Assembly: GCA_017445435.1 (NCBI GenBank)
Contig: JAFSUE010000148.1
Location: forward strand, 1-6,887
Source: Selenomonadaceae bacterium
Lineage (GTDB): Bacteria; Bacillota; Negativicutes; Selenomonadales; Selenomonadaceae
Direction of reading: 5' to 3'
Length of the DNA: 6,887 nt
A model generated the notes under the pieces. It saw only the letters and a list, made by a program, of their open reading frames with translations. It searched no databases and was not told the origin of the DNA. Every line of letters begins with the position of its first letter. The first letter of the stretch is position 1. Shown here piece after piece: positions 5,496 through 6,887 of this stretch. The position numbers and the translations under genes are program-made.

Positions 5496-6887
5496 TCAGA
5501 AAATTTTTCCTACCATAAACCAAAAACGATTTTTCTTGTCGTCAGACGCAACTAACCGATTGTTGCCGAGTTTTCGCGCATAATCCAACTTGATGAAGTA
5601 GTCATTTGGTTTAGCGTAATTCAGCTCCAATCCCCAAGATTTTATCGTATGAATATCATGGTCATTTTTATAACCTGCGCCGCCTATGTCAAAAAAAGTG
5701 CTTAATGACAAATTCGGTACGCCCGTGTGCCAGATAAATTCAGTGCGCGTCAAATAACCTTCATCGCCCGCGCCGTCGCCGTCTGCATAACCACGAACGC
5801 CATTTGCGCCGCCAATTTGCAGTTGCTCCGATGAATTTAAACTTTTGCTGGCATTCTGTAATAAAATATTTGTATGGAATTCAAAAGATTTATTGAAAAG
5901 TTTTCTATAGTCAAGCATAAGTTGGGACTTGAAAAAAGTTCCGTCGCTATTCGTCAAGTCGGCTACTTCTTGGGCGTTATCAGTTCGCGGATTATTGCGC
6001 CCAGCGTAAAGAGTGAATGAATAATTGAATAAGTCATTAGAAAGCGAACGTCTATAGCCGCTGAAGCCTAGCGATAAAGTATGAACATGACTTTGATTTT
6101 GGCTGTCGGTAGGGAATAACTCGGGGAAAAGTTCCGCGATAATTCCGTAGCTTGAAAAGTCGTAATTGGCGCTGTTGGTAACTTGACGGAATTTGTAACC
6201 GTAATTCCACGTGAAACCGTCATGAATAGTTTTCCAAACAGGCGTTGTACCATAAATGCGCCAATCGGTTGAATGCCCGCCAGATTCGCTGATGATACTG
6301 GAATTTAAACCGTGCTGATGATACGTCGTGCGCCCAACTGAAATGCCAAGCCGTGACGTAGTTTTTCTGTCGGTTATCCAGCTGAAGTCTACAAGGTAAT
6401 TATCTAAATTTTTGTTGAAAAGTTGACTTAACGCGCCTTTCTTACTGGAAAGCAAGCCGCTAAGTTCAAGGCGGCTACCGCGATTGTCAATGTTATAAAT
6501 ATCGTAGATTAAACCCATGCGATAACGTCCAGATGCTTTACTGCCGTAATTTTCAACGTAGAAAATTCCGCGATTAGTTTGGTCATCGACGACGTTAATA
6601 TTAAGATTAATTCTTTGCGTGACGGCGTCGGGAATAAGTGCGCCCCTTGCACGAACGCCGCCAATTTCATTTATGAGGTACAAAACATTTTCAATTTTAT
6701 TGTTCTGTACAAAATCATCTTGTGAAATATTTTTGGCAACTTTTTCTAAAATATCGTCGGCAAGGTGGCTTTGATTGTCGAAAATAACTTCGCCAAACTT
6801 CGCGGACATAATTTTAATTTTTACTGTGCCGTCAGTTGAATCTTGTTCGGGAATGTAGGCAACCGCCGCCAACCAGCCTTGCTCACG
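5496..6887 (-). CDS. TpsB outer-membrane transporter, ShlB/FhaC/HecB family (partial, 5' end outside window)
   Basis: Outer-membrane beta-barrel that secretes the TpsA protein encoded next to it. The visible part is 463 residues plus TGA (5498-5496). It begins inside POTRA1 with REQGW...AYIPEQD...DGTVKIKI, a typical POTRA_2-type ending. POTRA2 follows (about 33-100, with IENVLYLINEIGGVRARGAL), then the barrel from about residue 108 (ENYGSKASGRYRMGL). Barrel hallmarks are VRGY in the loop-6 region (364-367; bases 5787-5798), the FFDIGG motif (398-403) that corresponds to the conserved F-x-D-x-G strand, and a C-terminal phenylalanine after alternating aromatics (FWFMVGKIF), the usual barrel-assembly signal. 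The family is usually about 550-580 residues, so roughly 100 residues (signal peptide, plug helix, most of POTRA1) lie beyond 6887. A TTG at 6872 opens the longest start-to-stop frame but sits inside POTRA1 and is not the real start. No cysteines are seen. It probably shares transcription with the downstream exoprotein gene. Confidence 0.95.
   Translation of the reverse strand, partial: REQGWLAAVAYIPEQDSTDGTVKIKIMSAKFGEVIFDNQSHLADDILEKVAKNISQDDFVQNNKIENVLYLINEIGGVRARGALIPDAVTQRINLNINVVDDQTNRGIFYVENYGSKASGRYRMGLIYDIYNIDNRGSRLELSGLLSSKKGALSQLFNKNLDNYLVDFSWITDRKTTSRLGISVGRTTYHQHGLNSSIISESGGHSTDWRIYGTTPVWKTIHDGFTWNYGYKFRQVTNSANYDFSSYGIIAELFPELFPTDSQNQSHVHTLSLGFSGYRRSLSNDLFNYSFTLYAGRNNPRTDNAQEVADLTNSDGTFFKSQLMLDYRKLFNKSFEFHTNILLQNASKSLNSSEQLQIGGANGVRGYADGDGAGDEGYLTRTEFIWHTGVPNLSLSTFFDIGGAGYKNDHDIHTIKSWGLELNYAKPNDYFIKLDYARKLGNNRLVASDDKKNRFWFMVGKIF

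Overview
The window holds one two-partner secretion (TPS, type Vb) locus, read entirely on the minus strand, plus a structured intergenic gap. Both genes run off the window. The right-hand gene (5496-6887) is the outer-membrane TpsB transporter of the ShlB/FhaC/HecB family; its N-terminus lies beyond the right edge. The left-hand gene (1-5369) is the start of a very large secreted TpsA exoprotein or adhesin. Its reading frame is open for 1789 codons without a stop and continues past the left edge.

Region by region, in the direction of transcription. Positions 6887-5496 encode the end of POTRA1, POTRA2 and the whole 16-strand-type beta-barrel of TpsB. Positions 5495-5370 are a 126-bp gap with four imperfect 7-bp tandem repeats, a perfect 17-bp inverted repeat with T-tracts on both sides (possible bidirectional terminator or attenuator), and a strong Shine-Dalgarno for the next gene. 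Positions 5369-1 encode TpsA: signal peptide (residues 1-36), TPS secretion domain with an NPNG motif (about 37-215), an acidic linker, a GLUG-type entry segment (about 320-645), about 15 YN-x-G / AG-I solenoid repeats (about 646-1129), a non-repetitive segment with a WRLY...PLL motif (about 1130-1365), and at least three complete copies plus part of a fourth of a divergent 110-140-residue, Thr/Tyr/Asp-rich repeat (1367-1789).

How they work together: TpsA would be exported by Sec, recognised through its N-terminal TPS domain by the POTRA domains of TpsB, and threaded through the TpsB barrel, folding outside as a long beta-solenoid fibre with a distal repeat region. Both visible proteins lack cysteine apart from one in the TpsA signal peptide. 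Adhesion or aggregation is the likely role, but no ligand can be read from the sequence.

Organism: an outer-membrane transporter means a diderm. The AT-rich coding sequence, the GGAAGGTG Shine-Dalgarno and the general style of the proteins suggest a diderm Firmicute (Negativicutes, for example a Selenomonas or Veillonella relative). This is an impression from family resemblance, not proof. No RNA gene, CRISPR array, transposase or plus-strand gene is supported.
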